A stretch of DNA of 64,000 nucleotides from SG-bin9 sp049323835. GTDB taxonomy: Bacteria > Pseudomonadota > Alphaproteobacteria > Rhizobiales > Xanthobacteraceae. Below, piece by piece: positions 1 through 7,958 of the stretch. Under the pieces are notes generated by a model. The model was not told the origin of the DNA, made no database searches, and saw only the letters and a program-made list of their open reading frames with translations. The stretch covers positions 1-64,000 of the forward strand of contig JBMOOJ010000105.1 of NCBI GenBank assembly GCA_049323835.1. The letters are read 5' to 3'. The first letter of the stretch is position 1; every line of letters starts with the position of its first letter. The position numbers and the translations under genes are program-made.

Positions 1-1
1 C

Positions 2-145
2 AGCCGCGAGCCGCTGTATGCGCGGGCCGCTACGCATGTCGACACCGCACGGCTGAGTGTCGAGCAAGCGGCCAATCGCTTGATCGAATCGGTGACGCCC
101 GTTCTGGCAAAGGCGGAGCGGCCGCGTGTGGTTGCCACACGATAG
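2..145 (+). CDS. C-terminal end of a shikimate kinase-like protein, possibly a BoxR-type regulator (partial)
   Basis: This open frame runs in from the left edge and ends at a TAG at 143-145, giving 47 residues. It begins SREPLYARAA and continues with a helix containing VEQAANRLIES. The R-x-PLY motif followed by a short helix is how shikimate kinases end (RNPLYEEIAD in AroK), and the fused kinase domain of benzoyl-CoA-responsive BoxR/BzdR regulators ends the same way. The gene converges on an ABC importer rather than on aroB, which mildly favours the regulator. The missing N-terminus would decide: a helix-turn-helix means BoxR-like, its absence means AroK. Confidence 0.55.
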   Translation, partial: SREPLYARAATHVDTARLSVEQAANRLIESVTPVLAKAERPRVVATR

Positions 146-148
146 CCA

Positions 149-859
149 TCACACCCCGAGATGGCGCTCCAATATTTCCGTCTGCAATGCCAAGGACTTG
201 GGCGCCCCCTCGAACACCACCGTCCCCTTTGACAGCAGCACGACGCGATCGGCGATTTTCGCGAGACTTCTGAAGTCCTTATCGACCACGATCGTCGCGA
301 CGCCCTCGCCGCGGATCACACTGAGCGTCGACCAGATGTCCTGCGCGACCATCGGCGCAAGGCCTTCGGTCGCCTCATCAATCAACAGCAAGTCAGGGTT
401 GGTCATCAGCGCGCGGCCGATCGTCAGCATCTGCTGCTCGCCGCCGGACAATTGATGTCCGCCGTTGCCGCGGCGCTCCTTAAGCCGCGGAAATAACTGG
501 AAAATTCGATCGAGCGTCCAGGTGCAGCGGCCATCGGTTGCGGGGCGCGCAGCCATCACGAGATTCTCGACGACGCTGAGCGAGCCGAAAACCCCACGTC
601 CTTCAGGCACATAGGCGACACCGGCGCGGGCGATGGTTTCCGGTGCGGCGCGCGCAATCTCACGGCCGGCGAAACTGATCGAGCCGCGGCAGTCGCCGAC
701 CAACCCCATCAGCGAACGCAAGAGCGTCGTCTTGCCCATGCCGTTGCGGCCGATGAGCGCGACCTGTTCGCCCTTTTTCGCTTCAAGATCAATGCCATGC
801 AGCACCTGGCTAGCGCCATAGAACGCCTGGAGCTTTTCGGCCTTCAGGAGAACGCTCAT
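149..859 (-). CDS. livF: ABC transporter ATP-binding protein, LivF family
   Basis: The 236-residue protein is the second ATPase of a branched-chain amino acid-type (HAAT) importer and powers uptake at the inner face of the membrane. Walker A is GRNGMGKT at residues 37-44, the ABC signature LSGGE is at 137-141, and Walker B ends LLLIDE at 157-162, followed by the LivF-typical ATEGLAP. Length matches LivF. The start ATG overlaps the upstream livG stop as ATGA, so the two are translationally coupled. It is the last gene of the minus-strand operon that begins with the binding-protein gene at 5062. The substrate could be a branched amino acid, a dicarboxylate or an aromatic acid; sequence alone does not say. 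Confidence 0.92.
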   Translation of the reverse strand: MSVLLKAEKLQAFYGASQVLHGIDLEAKKGEQVALIGRNGMGKTTLLRSLMGLVGDCRGSISFAGREIARAAPETIARAGVAYVPEGRGVFGSLSVVENLVMAARPATDGRCTWTLDRIFQLFPRLKERRGNGGHQLSGGEQQMLTIGRALMTNPDLLLIDEATEGLAPMVAQDIWSTLSVIRGEGVATIVVDKDFRSLAKIADRVVLLSKGTVVFEGAPKSLALQTEILERHLGV

Positions 860-1632
860 GAAGCTGCATCTCCATGCGCGCCGAGATAGGCCGCGCGCAC
901 CGCCGGATCGGTCCGCACATGTTGCGGCAATCCTGTGGCAATGACCTTGCCATCCTGCATCACGGTCAAACGGTCGGCGAGCTGAAACACCGCGTCCATG
1001 TCGTGCTCGACCAGAAGCACTGCATGCCCTTCTCGTAGCGATGCGATCAGCTCGATGATGCCTTTGGCCTCCTGGAGCCCCATGCCGGCGAGCGGCTCGT
1101 CGAGCAGGATGATGCGAGGGCGCGTGGCGAGCACCATCGCGATCTCGAGCTGGCGCTGTTCGCCATGGCTGAGCTGGCTCGCCGGAACGGCGACGCGCGA
1201 CGTGAGGCCGGTTCGCTCCAGCGCCACATCGGCAGCCGCGATCACCTCGGGATCGGACAGCACACCGCCGAACATTCTCAGCGGCGCTTTCGCATGCGCC
1301 TGAGCCGCGAGCCGCACGTTTTCGTACACGGTCGATTGCGCGAAGATCGTCGTCTTCTGGTATGAGCGGCCGATGCCCCGCCGCGCGCGGCGCTCGACGC
1401 TGTCACGGGTCACATCGTGATCATCGAGTACGATCGACCCGGACGTCACGTTGAGATCGCCCGACAGCAGATTGATCAGCGTCGACTTGCCGGCGCCGTT
1501 CGGGCCGATCACGGCATGGATTTCGTCCCGATGCACATCGAGGGATACATCGGCGACCGCGCGCAAACCGCCGAACTGCTTCGACAGGGCATTGGCGCGC
1601 AGCGACGCCGCGGCGGGTGTCACGTCAAGCAT
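856..1632 (-). CDS. livG: ABC transporter ATP-binding protein, LivG family
   Basis: This is the first ATPase of the HAAT importer, 258 residues from the chosen start MLDVTPAAA. Walker A is GPNGAGKST, the signature is LSHGEQRQLEIAM, Walker B is IILLDEP, and the switch histidine lies in LLVEHDMD. A longer reading frame upstream, from 1743, would add 37 residues that lie entirely inside the preceding permease gene and match nothing in the family. I therefore start at the ATG at 1632, which overlaps the permease stop by 8 bases. The close overlaps with both neighbours point to one transcript and fixed subunit ratios. Confidence 0.9.
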   Translation of the reverse strand: MLDVTPAAASLRANALSKQFGGLRAVADVSLDVHRDEIHAVIGPNGAGKSTLINLLSGDLNVTSGSIVLDDHDVTRDSVERRARRGIGRSYQKTTIFAQSTVYENVRLAAQAHAKAPLRMFGGVLSDPEVIAAADVALERTGLTSRVAVPASQLSHGEQRQLEIAMVLATRPRIILLDEPLAGMGLQEAKGIIELIASLREGHAVLLVEHDMDAVFQLADRLTVMQDGKVIATGLPQHVRTDPAVRAAYLGAHGDAAS

Positions 1633-2614
1633 GCTCTGCTCCCGTACTGGCTGGCTGCGCTTTCGGCTCGGGAGCTCGCGGCTGTTCTTCGCCAAGGATC
1701 GCCGTGAGCAAGTGACGCACGCCGTTTGGCAACAGGAGGACAATCGCGATGACGATGAGACCTTCAGCGAGCTTCCAGTAAACGGTGTTAGCCTTCAGCA
1801 CCTCTTCCAGACCGAGCAGCACGATCGCGCCAATCAGAGGCCCCGCGACCGAGCGCAAACCGCCGATCAGAACCATGACGAGAATGATCGCCGAAACGTG
1901 CCATCCAAGTGTCTGCGGCGCGATGAATCCGAACTGCGCCGCCGACAAGTACCCCGCGACGCCTGCGATCGCGCCGGAGATGACGAAAGCAATCAGCCGC
2001 AGCCGGAAGATCGGAAAGCCGAGCGAGCGGGCACGCCGCTCGTTGTCGCGCGCCGCCTGGAGCGCATGACCGAACGGCGAGCGCACCAGCATGGTCAGCA
2101 GCGCGATGGTCGCGACCAGGAGCGCCAGCACCACGAAGTAGAACGCGAGCGGCTTCTCCAGATCGAGCAAGACGCGGCCGGCGATGGCGATTTCGGGCTT
2201 GGTGTTGATATAGGCCCCGTCGGACCCGCCGGCGAAGCGCGTGTCATGAAAGAAGAAGAACAGCATCTCGCCGAAGGCGAGCGTCACCATGATGAAATAG
2301 ATGCCGCGCGTGCGCAGCGCCAGCGCACCGATGATCAGCGCCGCAAACGCGGAGACGCCGACGGCAAACGGAAACGACCACCAGAGCGACACCGGATCGT
2401 ATTTCGGCGTCACCAGCGCCAGCACATAACCGGCAAGCCCGAAGAACGCCGCATGGCAAAGGCTGACAAGACCGCCGTAGCCGACGACAAGATTGAGCGC
2501 CATCGCCAGCATGCCCATCAGCAGCGCCTTGCTGGCGAACTGCACGTAGTACTTCGGCACGACGAACGGCAGCGCAATCGCGATCGCCAGCAACAGCGCG
2601 GGCACGAGCCACAT
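1625..2614 (-). CDS. livM: ABC transporter permease, LivM family
   Basis: The 329-residue inner-membrane permease starts MWLVPALLLAIAIALPFVVP and contains the family stretch NLVVGYGGLVSLCHAAFFG, in which livM proteins line the substrate path, followed by many hydrophobic helices. The open frame continues upstream to 3217, but that extension reads through the palindromic repeat at 2625-2740 and through livH in another frame, so it is rejected. A GGGAG about ten bases before the ATG can serve as a ribosome site and is itself contributed by the repeat. A start eight codons earlier (MRGEGAVR) remains possible. It pairs with the LivH-like permease at 2785-3657. Confidence 0.9.
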   Translation of the reverse strand: MWLVPALLLAIAIALPFVVPKYYVQFASKALLMGMLAMALNLVVGYGGLVSLCHAAFFGLAGYVLALVTPKYDPVSLWWSFPFAVGVSAFAALIIGALALRTRGIYFIMVTLAFGEMLFFFFHDTRFAGGSDGAYINTKPEIAIAGRVLLDLEKPLAFYFVVLALLVATIALLTMLVRSPFGHALQAARDNERRARSLGFPIFRLRLIAFVISGAIAGVAGYLSAAQFGFIAPQTLGWHVSAIILVMVLIGGLRSVAGPLIGAIVLLGLEEVLKANTVYWKLAEGLIVIAIVLLLPNGVRHLLTAILGEEQPRAPEPKAQPASTGAEHA

Positions 2615-2624
2615 CCGGACTGCT

Positions 2625-2740
2625 CCCTCTCCCCGCATGCGGGGAGAGGGTTGGGGTGAGGGGTGTCTATTGCCCACGACGAAGCGCCCCCTCACCCGCT
2701 CGCTCAAGCTCGCGACCTCTCCCCGCAGGCGGGGAGAGGT
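2625..2740. repeat. Composite palindromic intergenic repeat between livH and livM
   Basis: Two perfect palindromes flank this element: a 26-base one centred on GCATGC at 2625-2650, and 12-base arms around an AG loop at 2715-2740. Both share the core CCTCTCCCCGC. Between them GGGTGAGGGG (about 2654-2664) can pair with CCCCTCACCC (about 2690-2699), so the whole block can fold into one nested structure. It interrupts an operon and supplies purine-rich sequence just upstream of livM. It looks like a dispersed rhizobial palindromic repeat; I see only this copy in the window. Confidence 0.75.
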
Positions 2741-2784
2741 GAAAGAGCCCGGTGATGACGATATGTGTGTGGCGCCGCATCTCG

Positions 2785-3657
2785 CTACACCTCGCGCCGG
2801 CCGAGGATGCCGTTCGGCCGCCACAGCAACACCGCAGCCATCAGCACATAGATGAGAATGCTCGAGACGCTCGGGAAGAACACCTTGCCGAAGGTATCGG
2901 TCAGACCGATCAGCAGCGCGCCGATGGCGGCGCCCGTGATCGAACCGATGCCGCCAAGCACGACGACGACGAACGACAGGATCAGCATGCCATCGCCCAT
3001 GCCCGGAAACACGGTCGAAACCGGCGAGACGACGATGCCGCCGAGCGCCGCGAGCGCAATGCCGACCGCGAACACGTAGCGATTGACCGTATCGAACGAA
3101 ATGCCGAGCGCCCGCGTCATCTCGCGATTCTCCGCACCGGCGCGGACGATCATGCCAATTTTCGTGCGCTGGACGACGTAGAAGATCGCAGCCGCCACCA
3201 GCAGGCAGAACACGCAAATGGCCAACCGATAGACCGAATAGGACATGTTGTCGGTGAGCTGGATCGCGCCGGTGAAGCCCGCGGGCGCGGCGACCGAGTG
3301 CACATCCTTGCCGAACAGGATCTGCCGCACCTCATCGATGACAAGAATGAGGCCGAACGACAGCAGCACATGTGCGAGATGATCGCGCCCATAAAGCTGC
3401 TTGATGAAAACGTTCTCCAGAACCAGGCCAACGACGAACGCGATCGCGACGCCGCCGATCAGCGCCAGCCAGAAGCTGCCGGTCGCAGCCGCAATGCCGT
3501 ACGCGAGATATGCGCCCAGCATATAGAACGCGCCGTGGGCGAGATTGATGACACCGAGAATGCCGAACACGAGCGTCAACCCACTCGCGACGAGGAACAG
3601 GACCATTCCATATTGAAGGGCATTCAGAAGCTGAACGCCGAACGTCGCGAGGTCCAT
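2785..3657 (-). CDS. livH: ABC transporter permease, LivH family
   Basis: The 290-residue permease begins MDLATFGVQLLNALQYGMVL and carries the LivH hallmark LTLVFGILGVINLAHGAFYMLGA, with further helices throughout. A TTG one codon earlier is in frame, but the ATG at 3657 is the more ordinary start. It forms the membrane channel with LivM. The 127-base gap to LivM is filled by a palindromic repeat, and the 200-base gap to the binding-protein gene upstream is mostly a second repeat, so transcript structure or stability inside this operon may be shaped by repeats. Confidence 0.9.
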   Translation of the reverse strand: MDLATFGVQLLNALQYGMVLFLVASGLTLVFGILGVINLAHGAFYMLGAYLAYGIAAATGSFWLALIGGVAIAFVVGLVLENVFIKQLYGRDHLAHVLLSFGLILVIDEVRQILFGKDVHSVAAPAGFTGAIQLTDNMSYSVYRLAICVFCLLVAAAIFYVVQRTKIGMIVRAGAENREMTRALGISFDTVNRYVFAVGIALAALGGIVVSPVSTVFPGMGDGMLILSFVVVVLGGIGSITGAAIGALLIGLTDTFGKVFFPSVSSILIYVLMAAVLLWRPNGILGRREV

Positions 3658-3707
3658 CAATACGTCCCGTCAACAACAAAGAGGCCGTGGCACCTCCGGT
3701 TCACACT

Positions 3708-3833
3708 CGTCATGGCCGGGCATAGCCGTTCGCTAGAACGGCGTCGCTTCGCTCGCCTATGCCCGGCCATCCACGTCTTCCTTGCAGAATTTTCGTCAAG
3801 ACGTGGATGCCCGGCACAAGGCCGGGCATGACG
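3708..3833. repeat. Intergenic inverted repeat, family R, copy 1 (with extra module)
   Basis: The ends are CGTCATGGCCGGGCA and its complement-like TGCCCGG...GGGCATGACG. Internally ATCCACGTCTT pairs with AAGACGTGGAT. Copies with the same ends lie at 23942, 25302 and 27524. This copy carries an extra module of about 37 bases at 3723-3759 (containing GAACGGCGTCGCTTCGCTCG) inserted inside the left GGCCGGGCAT arm. It sits between the binding-protein gene and livH. Confidence 0.8.
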
Positions 3834-3859
3834 TCCTGTTGTGTAGGCAGCGCGCCGGA

Positions 3860-5062
3860 TTACGACAGCCGGCAGCCGCGCGCCGGATCGTCGACGTTCG
3901 CCTGCGCGATCTTGACCATCTCGTTGCGGCCGTTCTTCACCTCCCGCAGATAGATGTTCTGGATCGGGTTGTGCGCCTTGTTGAACGAGAGCGGCCCGCG
4001 CGGCGAATCGATCTTCGCCGTTTCCATCGCCGCCACCATCTTGTCGCGCGCACCAGCGTCACCGCCGACCGCCTTGAGGCCGATATTGAGCAGAGCACCG
4101 GCATCATAGCCCTGCACCGCGTAGATATCGCCGTCGAGGTTGGTCTTGGCCTTGAAGGCTTTCAGGAACGCCACGTTCGCCGGATTGTCGAGATTGTCAG
4201 CGTAGTGGAGTGTCGTCTTGATGCCGTTGGCCGCTTCGCCTTGCGCGGCGATGGTGCCGTCGGTCAGGAAGCCCGCGCCATAGAGCGGAATGGTCTTGTT
4301 GAGACCCGCCGCTGCATAGTCCTTGACGAACTTCACCGCGCCGCCGCCGGCGAAGAACGAGAACACAGCATCCGGCTTGAGCGTCGCGATCCGCGTCAGC
4401 AGCGCCTGGAATTCGACTTCCGGGAACGGGATGGTCAGATCCTCGACGACCTTGCCGCCGAGCTTCTCGTAGTTCTCCTTGAACGCACCGATCATCTCGG
4501 CGCCGGCAGTATAGCGCCATGTGATGGTGACGACGTTCTTCTTGCCTTCGTCAATCAGCACTTTGCCGGCCGGGAACGTGGTCTGCCAGTTCGAGAACGA
4601 GGTGCGGAAGATGTTCTTCGCGCACTGCGGGCCGGTGGCGTCGTTCGCGCCGGCGTTCGGGATGATCAGCATCGAGTTGGTGTCGCGCGCGACCTTCACC
4701 ATCGCCATGGCGACGCCGGAGTGCACGGTGCCGAGCACCACGTCGACCTTATCGCGGCTGACGAGACGGTTCATGTTGTCGGTCGCGGCTTCCGGCTTCG
4801 ATTCGTCGTCAAGCTGAACGAAAGCGATCTCGCGGCCACCGAGCTTGCCGCCCTGCTGCTCGACATAGAGTTTGAAGCCGTTGTCGATGAACTGGCCGAG
4901 CTTCGCGAACGTGCCGGTGTACGGCAGCATCAGGCCGACCTTCAACGGCGCGCTCTGTGCAATCGCCGGCGAGAAAATCTGCGGCGTCACCGCGAGCGTC
5001 GCAGTGCCGGCAGCTCCCGACAACAGCGCGCGGCGTGTCAGCCGAAAACGGTGATTGGACAT
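3860..5062 (-). CDS. ABC transporter substrate-binding protein, LivJ-like (HAAT family)
   Basis: The 400-residue periplasmic binding protein feeds the Liv-type importer downstream. The N-terminus has a twin-arginine-like signal (LTRRALLSG, then a hydrophobic stretch ending SPAIAQ), suggesting Tat export. The mature protein starts APLKVGLMLPYTGTFAKLG, the usual opening of the type I fold, and YDAGALLNIGLKAV near the end is also typical. GGGAGGAG sits just before the ATG at 5062. In this clade such proteins often bind aromatic acids, and the aromatic-type neighbours make that plausible, but ligand identity is not visible. The 224 bases upstream contain no gene; a 12-base perfect palindrome GAATTATAATTC at 5217-5228 is the only notable site. 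Confidence 0.9.
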   Translation of the reverse strand: MSNHRFRLTRRALLSGAAGTATLAVTPQIFSPAIAQSAPLKVGLMLPYTGTFAKLGQFIDNGFKLYVEQQGGKLGGREIAFVQLDDESKPEAATDNMNRLVSRDKVDVVLGTVHSGVAMAMVKVARDTNSMLIIPNAGANDATGPQCAKNIFRTSFSNWQTTFPAGKVLIDEGKKNVVTITWRYTAGAEMIGAFKENYEKLGGKVVEDLTIPFPEVEFQALLTRIATLKPDAVFSFFAGGGAVKFVKDYAAAGLNKTIPLYGAGFLTDGTIAAQGEAANGIKTTLHYADNLDNPANVAFLKAFKAKTNLDGDIYAVQGYDAGALLNIGLKAVGGDAGARDKMVAAMETAKIDSPRGPLSFNKAHNPIQNIYLREVKNGRNEMVKIAQANVDDPARGCRLS

Positions 5063-5286
5063 GAACTCCTCCCTCTGAACGCTTGAAATTCTTGTTCTCG
5101 AATTGACTGTGCAGGCCGCTACTTAGGGCACGGGCGGCCGGCCTCTCTCAAGCCCGCCATTCGCCGCCAGCCCCGCGCCGGCATGCATCATATTTCAGGC
5201 TCGGAAGCGTTGGCAAGAATTATAATTCAGGTCCGACTGACGGCGGAGCTTTTGTCGCAGATTGCCGGACGCACGTGCAATCTGCT

Positions 5287-7809
5287 TCAGGCTGCAACAA
5301 TGTCGCGGGCGGCAGGAGCATCGGACTGCATGATCGATGCCAGCAGGCCGTAGACCTTGATCCAGGCAGTGCGGACTTCGGGGGTAAAGGCGGAATCGAG
5401 ACCCTTCTCGAGCGTCCACAACAAGGCTTCGGCAACGAGACCGTAGTGCTCGCCGGTGACACCGTAACCGACGTGCCGGCTTCCAAGCGCGCGCAGCACC
5501 GGCGTCAGGGATTGCAGATCATGCAATCTGCCGATCCCCGTCGCCAGCATGTCCATGAGCTTTTCCTTCTGGACGGTCAGGTCCGCCGGAAACATCGGAC
5601 GCAACTGCGGCGCGATTTCGAACAGCCGGCCAAAGAAGGCTTCGGCGACCACGTGCTGTAACGGCAGAAGTTCAGCAAAGCTGCTGCGTACCAGCATGAC
5701 GTCCGTCGCGCTCAGTGCCGGCGCGGACACCGTGTCCCTCGCAACCATGTACGGTGCTTCGGCAACGGCGGCGAACCTGGGCTTCGCCTCGGCGCGACCG
5801 AAGAGATATCCCTGAGCCAGCATGACGCCAGCTGCGCGCAGAAGCTCAAGCTGTTGCTGGGTTTCAACCCCTTCCGCCGTGGTGACCATGCCAAGACTGC
5901 GCCCGAGATTTGCGACCGCGCAAACGATGGCCGCGCTGTCTCCATGATGCGACAGGTCGTTCACAAACGACCGGTCGATCTTGATCTTGTTGAACGGGAA
6001 GACCCGCAGATAAGTCAGCGATGAATAGCCGGTTCCGAAGTCATCGAGCGCAATCGATATGCCGGCCGCGTGCAGCCGGTGCAGAGCGGCGAGATTCTCG
6101 CTGGTTCTGCTGAGGAACACCGACTCGGTAATTTCAAGCTCAAGCCGGCTGGCGGGCAGCCCGCTGTCGGCGAGTATCCGCGCGATATTATCCGTGAGAT
6201 TTTGGTCCTGAAACTGGACCGGCGACAGGTTGACCGAGACCGCAATGTGCTCTGGCCATGTTGTGGCAGCCGCACAACTGCGGCGCAGCACGTGTCTGCC
6301 TAGCGCGCCGATCAGTCCGGTTTCTTCGGCCACACTGATGAAATGATCAGGTCTGATGACGCCGCGCTCGGGATGCCGCCAGCGGACCAGCGCTTCCATC
6401 GATATCGTGCTGCCGCTTCGGATGTCGACGATCGGCTGGTAGTGGACCTCAAGCTCATGCGGCGCGTGAGCGAGCGCCCGGCGCAGTTCGCGCTCGATCC
6501 AGCGGCGCTCCCAGAGCCGGGCATCCATTTCCGGCTCGAAGAGGCAATACCTGCCGCGGTTGTGAGACTTTGCATGGTACGCCGCCACGTCCGCTTCCCG
6601 CAGCAATCCTGCCGGATCGCTCTCACCGGCGCGCGCAAGCGAGATGCCGATCGTCACCCCGATCGCGATCTGGCGCCCTTCGATCAGCATAGGCTGCTTT
6701 AGCGCGTCCTGGATCCGGCGAGCGAGATCAGCGCTGCCTTGGCGCGGATCCGGCGACAAATGCACGATAGCAAATTCGTCACCGCCCCAGCGCGCGACGG
6801 TGTCGTTTTCCGTTACGCAGGCGCGCAGTCGCCCCGCCACTTCTTTCAGCAGGAGATCGCCGAGCGCGTGCCCGCAGGCATCGTTCACTTCCTTGAAACG
6901 ATCAAGATCGAGAAACAGCATTGCGGCCTGATGGCCTTCAGGCGGCGATGCAAGGGCGCGTTCGAGCCGCTCCTGGAGCAGAAGGCGATTTGGCAGGTCG
7001 GTCAGCGCATCATGATAGGCGAAGTGATCGAGTGCACCGATCGCCTTGCGCTTCTCGCGCGAGTAGCGCTCGACCAGCAACGTCGCGCCAAGCAGGGCCA
7101 CCGCGGCAACGGCGGCCGCGGCGGCGAGCCAGACGATGATCATGCGCGCACGCTTTTCGGCGGCTGCAAGATACGGTTCGATAGTTCGCGTGACCTGGAA
7201 CACCCCTCGCACATCGCCGATCTTCCAGTCACGCTTCACCGACTGCGGGTGGGTGTTGTGACATGAGATACAAGTCGGCAACGTCATCCGATCAGCGACC
7301 GCCACGCGCAGGGTGCGCACGCCGTCCCTGATCTCCTCACGCGAAAAGACGGCGTCAGGATCGGTCTGGAACGCGGTCCAGGCCTGCGATTCAAAGCTGT
7401 CCATCTTGCGGTCGACCCGGTGCGGCCACGGATAGGGGCTGACCAGCGAGAGCGACATCGCCTCGCCATGCAGCAGATCGGACAGATCCTTGATTACGGT
7501 CGCAGGATAGGGAATCGCGTGCGGATCGCCTGCGTGATTGGAGGAGAAACTCAGACCACCCACGCCCGTCGCCTTGCGGACGATGTTCTTCGAATAGTAG
7601 TCACGCACGGCTCGGATCGTGTCGGCGACTTCGAGGTTCGCGCGGTAGGCCGTATCGATAGCGGCTGCACGCATCGCGCCGGGCAGATAGAGCGCGGTCA
7701 ACCAGACCGATACTCCCAGCGCCGCGATGATAAAGAGCACGACATGGGACACCGGGCTGATGCCATTGGCTCTCCCGATAGCGAGAATTCCCGGCGAGCC
7801 CTCCGTCAA
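5287..7809 (-). CDS. DUF3365 haem-c / GGDEF / EAL / globin signalling protein
   Basis: The 840-residue membrane protein is predicted to make and break c-di-GMP. Helices at about 22-44 and 223-246 bracket a periplasmic DUF3365 (Tll0287-like) domain with a c-type haem motif CISCH at 180-184. The GGDEF motif (WGGDEF, 341-346) is intact; the upstream inhibitory-site position reads TEND rather than RxxD. The EAL domain keeps EALVRW (472-477), ELEITES, DDFGTGYSS (589-597) and AEGVE (645-649), so it looks active. Residues about 697-830 form a bacterial globin with the proximal histidine probably H779 in SRHVGYGV; the position usually tyrosine (B10) appears to be Phe (AFFGRLF). The start is TTG, with GGGGGA eight bases before it. 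This is a likely redox plus O2/NO sensor. Confidence 0.9.
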   Translation of the reverse strand: MTEGSPGILAIGRANGISPVSHVVLFIIAALGVSVWLTALYLPGAMRAAAIDTAYRANLEVADTIRAVRDYYSKNIVRKATGVGGLSFSSNHAGDPHAIPYPATVIKDLSDLLHGEAMSLSLVSPYPWPHRVDRKMDSFESQAWTAFQTDPDAVFSREEIRDGVRTLRVAVADRMTLPTCISCHNTHPQSVKRDWKIGDVRGVFQVTRTIEPYLAAAEKRARMIIVWLAAAAAVAAVALLGATLLVERYSREKRKAIGALDHFAYHDALTDLPNRLLLQERLERALASPPEGHQAAMLFLDLDRFKEVNDACGHALGDLLLKEVAGRLRACVTENDTVARWGGDEFAIVHLSPDPRQGSADLARRIQDALKQPMLIEGRQIAIGVTIGISLARAGESDPAGLLREADVAAYHAKSHNRGRYCLFEPEMDARLWERRWIERELRRALAHAPHELEVHYQPIVDIRSGSTISMEALVRWRHPERGVIRPDHFISVAEETGLIGALGRHVLRRSCAAATTWPEHIAVSVNLSPVQFQDQNLTDNIARILADSGLPASRLELEITESVFLSRTSENLAALHRLHAAGISIALDDFGTGYSSLTYLRVFPFNKIKIDRSFVNDLSHHGDSAAIVCAVANLGRSLGMVTTAEGVETQQQLELLRAAGVMLAQGYLFGRAEAKPRFAAVAEAPYMVARDTVSAPALSATDVMLVRSSFAELLPLQHVVAEAFFGRLFEIAPQLRPMFPADLTVQKEKLMDMLATGIGRLHDLQSLTPVLRALGSRHVGYGVTGEHYGLVAEALLWTLEKGLDSAFTPEVRTAWIKVYGLLASIMQSDAPAARDIVAA

Positions 7810-7958
7810 AGTTGTATCCCCCGTCTATCCTGACATCGAATTGTGATCGCCAGTGATAAACGAGCTACCAAGCTACCGGCCGGAACCTCGGCCGGAATGA
7901 ACTATGCTTTACGGCGACTTAAGCAGACGGCAGGACAATACCCTGACAGGTGCGGACG

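Noticed and set aside
1451..2659. 402-codon plus-strand open frame opposite livG/livM
   Set aside because: Composition is Arg/Gln/His-rich without family motifs. It mirrors clear permease and ATPase genes, a usual GC-rich antisense shadow.
1633..3217. N-terminal extension of livM to 530 residues
   Set aside because: The added residues translate livH in a wrong frame and the palindromic repeat at 2625-2740. LivM proteins start near MWLVPALL.
3782..5086. 434-codon plus-strand frame opposite the LivJ-like gene
   Set aside because: It is antisense to a protein with a full signal peptide and binding-protein fold, and shows no recognisable domain.
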